Shown here piece by piece: positions 12,987 through 14,632 of a stretch of DNA of 14,632 nt. This stretch comes from DATLYB01 sp964502525 (GTDB taxonomy: Bacteria; Bacteroidota; Bacteroidia; Chitinophagales; CAIOSU01). Position 1 is the stretch's first letter. Every line of letters starts with the position of its first letter. The notes below the pieces were generated by a model that made no database searches, was not told the DNA's origin, and worked only from the letters and a program-made list of their open reading frames with translations. Location: assembly GCA_964502525.1 (NCBI GenBank), contig CAZCXH010000128.1:1-14632 (forward strand), in the 5' to 3' direction. The translations under genes were made by a program, and so were the position numbers.

Positions 12987-13885
12987 AATCCAAGAGGCTC
13001 CTGAAAATCGCCACGCGGGACAGCAAACTTGCCGTCAGGCAGGCTGAGATGGTAGCCGAAAAATTGAAAGAACAAGGTGTGCGAAGCGAATTGGTTTTCT
13101 TTAAATCAAAAGGCGACCTGTCGCAAAAAAATCCGGTGCAGACAATTGGCAGCACAGGAGTTTTCACCAAAGCGATTGATGACGCTGTGCTGAAGGGCAA
13201 GGCGGATATCGGAGTTCATTCACTCAAGGATTTGCCGACTGCCATTCATCCCAAGCTGGCCCTTTCCGCTGTCCTCAAGCGAACAGTCGCTTATGATGTG
13301 ATTGTTTTCAGGGATGAGGATTTCACAAAAAAGAAAAACTACTCTGCGACTGTTGCGACCGGCAGCGCAAGGCGCAAGGCGCAGTGGCTCTCGAAATATC
13401 CTGATCATGCGGTTATTCCCGTGAGGGGAAATGTTGATTCCCGCTTGAAAAAATTAAAGGAAAGTAATTGGGATGGAATGATACTTGCCGCTGCCGGATT
13501 GAAAAGATTGAATATAAAAGTGAATTCTAAAAAGCTCGATTGGATGATTCCTGCGCCTTCACAGGGCGCGATTGCCATTGTTTCAAAAAAAATTGACAAG
13601 GCGCTATCAGGAATTCTTGGCAAAATCAACCACCATGAAACCTTTCTTGCCGTCACGGCTGAAAGGGAATTTTTGAAATCAATCGGAGCGGGATGCTCCA
13701 CTCCGGTTGGCGCGCTCGCCATCGTGAAGAATGGTAGAATTTCTTTCAAAGGAGAAGTTTTAAGTCAGGATGGAAAAGAGAAAATAAGTGTGGAAATAAG
13801 TGATAAATTGGCGTACGCAAAGCGGCTAGGACAAAGAGCCGCGCAAATTGCATTGAAGAAAGGAGCGAGAAAACTGCTGGCATGA
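12983..13885 (+). CDS. hemC: Porphobilinogen deaminase (hydroxymethylbilane synthase)
   Basis: A 300-residue enzyme that joins four porphobilinogen units into hydroxymethylbilane. IATRDSKLAVRQAE at the start, IGSTGVFTKAIDDAVL, ADIGVHSLKDLPT with catalytic D83 (equivalent to Asp84 in E. coli), TGSARRKAQ, VRGNVDSRLKKL, PAPSQGAIAI and AEREFLKSIGAGCSTPVGA are all family motifs. C238 in the last is the attachment point of the dipyrromethane cofactor. Length is typical. The start is GTG, overlapping the hemA stop by four bases. It depends on porphobilinogen from HemB, whose gene is not in the window. Confidence 0.95.
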   Translation: MKSKRLLKIATRDSKLAVRQAEMVAEKLKEQGVRSELVFFKSKGDLSQKNPVQTIGSTGVFTKAIDDAVLKGKADIGVHSLKDLPTAIHPKLALSAVLKRTVAYDVIVFRDEDFTKKKNYSATVATGSARRKAQWLSKYPDHAVIPVRGNVDSRLKKLKESNWDGMILAAAGLKRLNIKVNSKKLDWMIPAPSQGAIAIVSKKIDKALSGILGKINHHETFLAVTAEREFLKSIGAGCSTPVGALAIVKNGRISFKGEVLSQDGKEKISVEISDKLAYAKRLGQRAAQIALKKGARKLLA

Positions 13886-14607
13886 ATGCTCCCAAAATTT
13901 TGGTTACGCGCGAACTGGACGAACTGTCTGAAATTCTTGCGAAGAAGATGGGGCTTGATATCATCGTTGAGCCGATGATCAGGATTGAATTTGCGGAAAA
14001 TTCAAAAGCGCTTGCCGCGCAAATCAACGAAAGGAATTATGACGCCATCGCGTTCACGAGCCAGAATGCCGTCCGCGCTTTCAGCAACATCATCTTCAAG
14101 GAGAAAATCAAAGTGCCGCAGGTGAAGTTCTTTGCCATTGGCGACACCACCGCGAGGCACCTCAGCCTGCTCGATATTGAAGCGTTCATCCCGCAACAGA
14201 ACGATGCGGTGCAACTGGCCGATATGATATTAAAGGATAAAAGCATCAAAACCGTTTTATTTCCTTGCGCGGAACACCATCTCGAAGATTTACCCGAATG
14301 GCTCCGCAGGCAAAACGTGCAGGTGAAGGAGATGATTGTTTACAGCACCATCCTCCTTAAAAGAAGGGTGAATACCACCGGAATACAAGCAATCGCATTT
14401 CTTAGTCCAAGCGCTGTGAAAAGCTTTTTTGCAGCCAACAGGGACGTTGACTCCATTCCGCTTTTTGCCATCGGAAGAACTACGGCTGACGAATTAAAAC
14501 GCTTCGCGCAAAGCGTCATTATCATTGCAGACAAACCGGATGTAGCATCCGTGTTTGAAAGGATCAATGAATACCTTTCAGCCAAGCAGTCTGATCCTTC
14601 GGTTTAA
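13882..14607 (+). CDS. hemD: Uroporphyrinogen-III synthase
   Basis: A 241-residue enzyme that cyclises hydroxymethylbilane with inversion of ring D to uroporphyrinogen III, the substrate of CobA earlier in the operon. The family is weakly conserved in sequence; recognisable parts are KILVTRELDELSEILAKK, YDAIAFTSQNAVRAF, FFAIGDTTARHL, VLFPCAEHHLEDLPEWL, VYSTIL, IAFLSPSAVKSFF and IPLFAIGRTTADEL. These are the alternating Rossmann-like elements of its two-domain fold. Start ATG at 13882 overlaps the hemC stop (ATGA). Gene order hemA-hemC-hemD supports the call. The last 25 bases of the window after its stop show no terminator. Confidence 0.92.
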   Translation: MNAPKILVTRELDELSEILAKKMGLDIIVEPMIRIEFAENSKALAAQINERNYDAIAFTSQNAVRAFSNIIFKEKIKVPQVKFFAIGDTTARHLSLLDIEAFIPQQNDAVQLADMILKDKSIKTVLFPCAEHHLEDLPEWLRRQNVQVKEMIVYSTILLKRRVNTTGIQAIAFLSPSAVKSFFAANRDVDSIPLFAIGRTTADELKRFAQSVIIIADKPDVASVFERINEYLSAKQSDPSV

Positions 14608-14632
14608 AATCCAACCTTCATTTAGTCGTATC

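Overview
The window looks like chromosomal DNA of a Bacteroidota (Bacteroidetes) bacterium. The evidence is a BACON-type repeat protein, a C-terminal remnant typical of type IX secretion sorting domains, a promoter matching the phylum's TTTG / TAnnTTTG consensus, few Shine-Dalgarno sequences, a stand-alone LytTR regulator, and a ferredoxin-type sulfite reductase with a helical C-terminal extension.

Left part, 1-5270: (1) A minus-strand run of an exported GH25 lysozyme with BACON-like repeats (3' end outside the window), a membrane-anchored PsbP-like protein and a small membrane protein. (2) A plus-strand pair made of an XRE-type regulator and a 54-residue membrane peptide. (3) A LytTR DNA-binding protein, divergent from a 511-residue all-helical protein of unknown function. 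A 15-bp perfect inverted repeat lies between the convergent XRE and LytTR units.

Middle, 5271-5956: about 580 bp without an intact gene. It holds an older palindromic element interrupted by a 230-bp MITE-like element with 18-bp terminal inverted repeats and a 5-bp target duplication (AAGGT). Next comes the last ~33 codons of a lost T9SS cargo gene, then a minus-strand YpfJ-family zinc metallopeptidase.

Right part, 6859-14607: a compact plus-strand operon for sulfite reduction and siroheme supply, in the order leader peptide, sulfite reductase, uroporphyrinogen-III methyltransferase (cobA), precorrin-2 dehydrogenase, APS reductase (cysH), a DinB-like protein, hemA, hemC, hemD. HemA, HemC and HemD act in the route from glutamyl-tRNA to uroporphyrinogen III. 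CobA and the dehydrogenase turn that into the siroheme the reductase needs, and CysH makes its sulfite. hemL and hemB are not in the window.

The most interesting signal is the control region. A consensus promoter is followed within eight bases by a 29-codon ORF with seven consecutive Cys codons, then a strong intrinsic terminator just before the sulfite reductase gene. The RNA can form mutually exclusive 1:2, 2:3 and 3:4 pairings as in trp/his attenuators. I infer ribosome-mediated, cysteine-sensing attenuation of the whole sulfur and siroheme operon, read from an almost leaderless mRNA.
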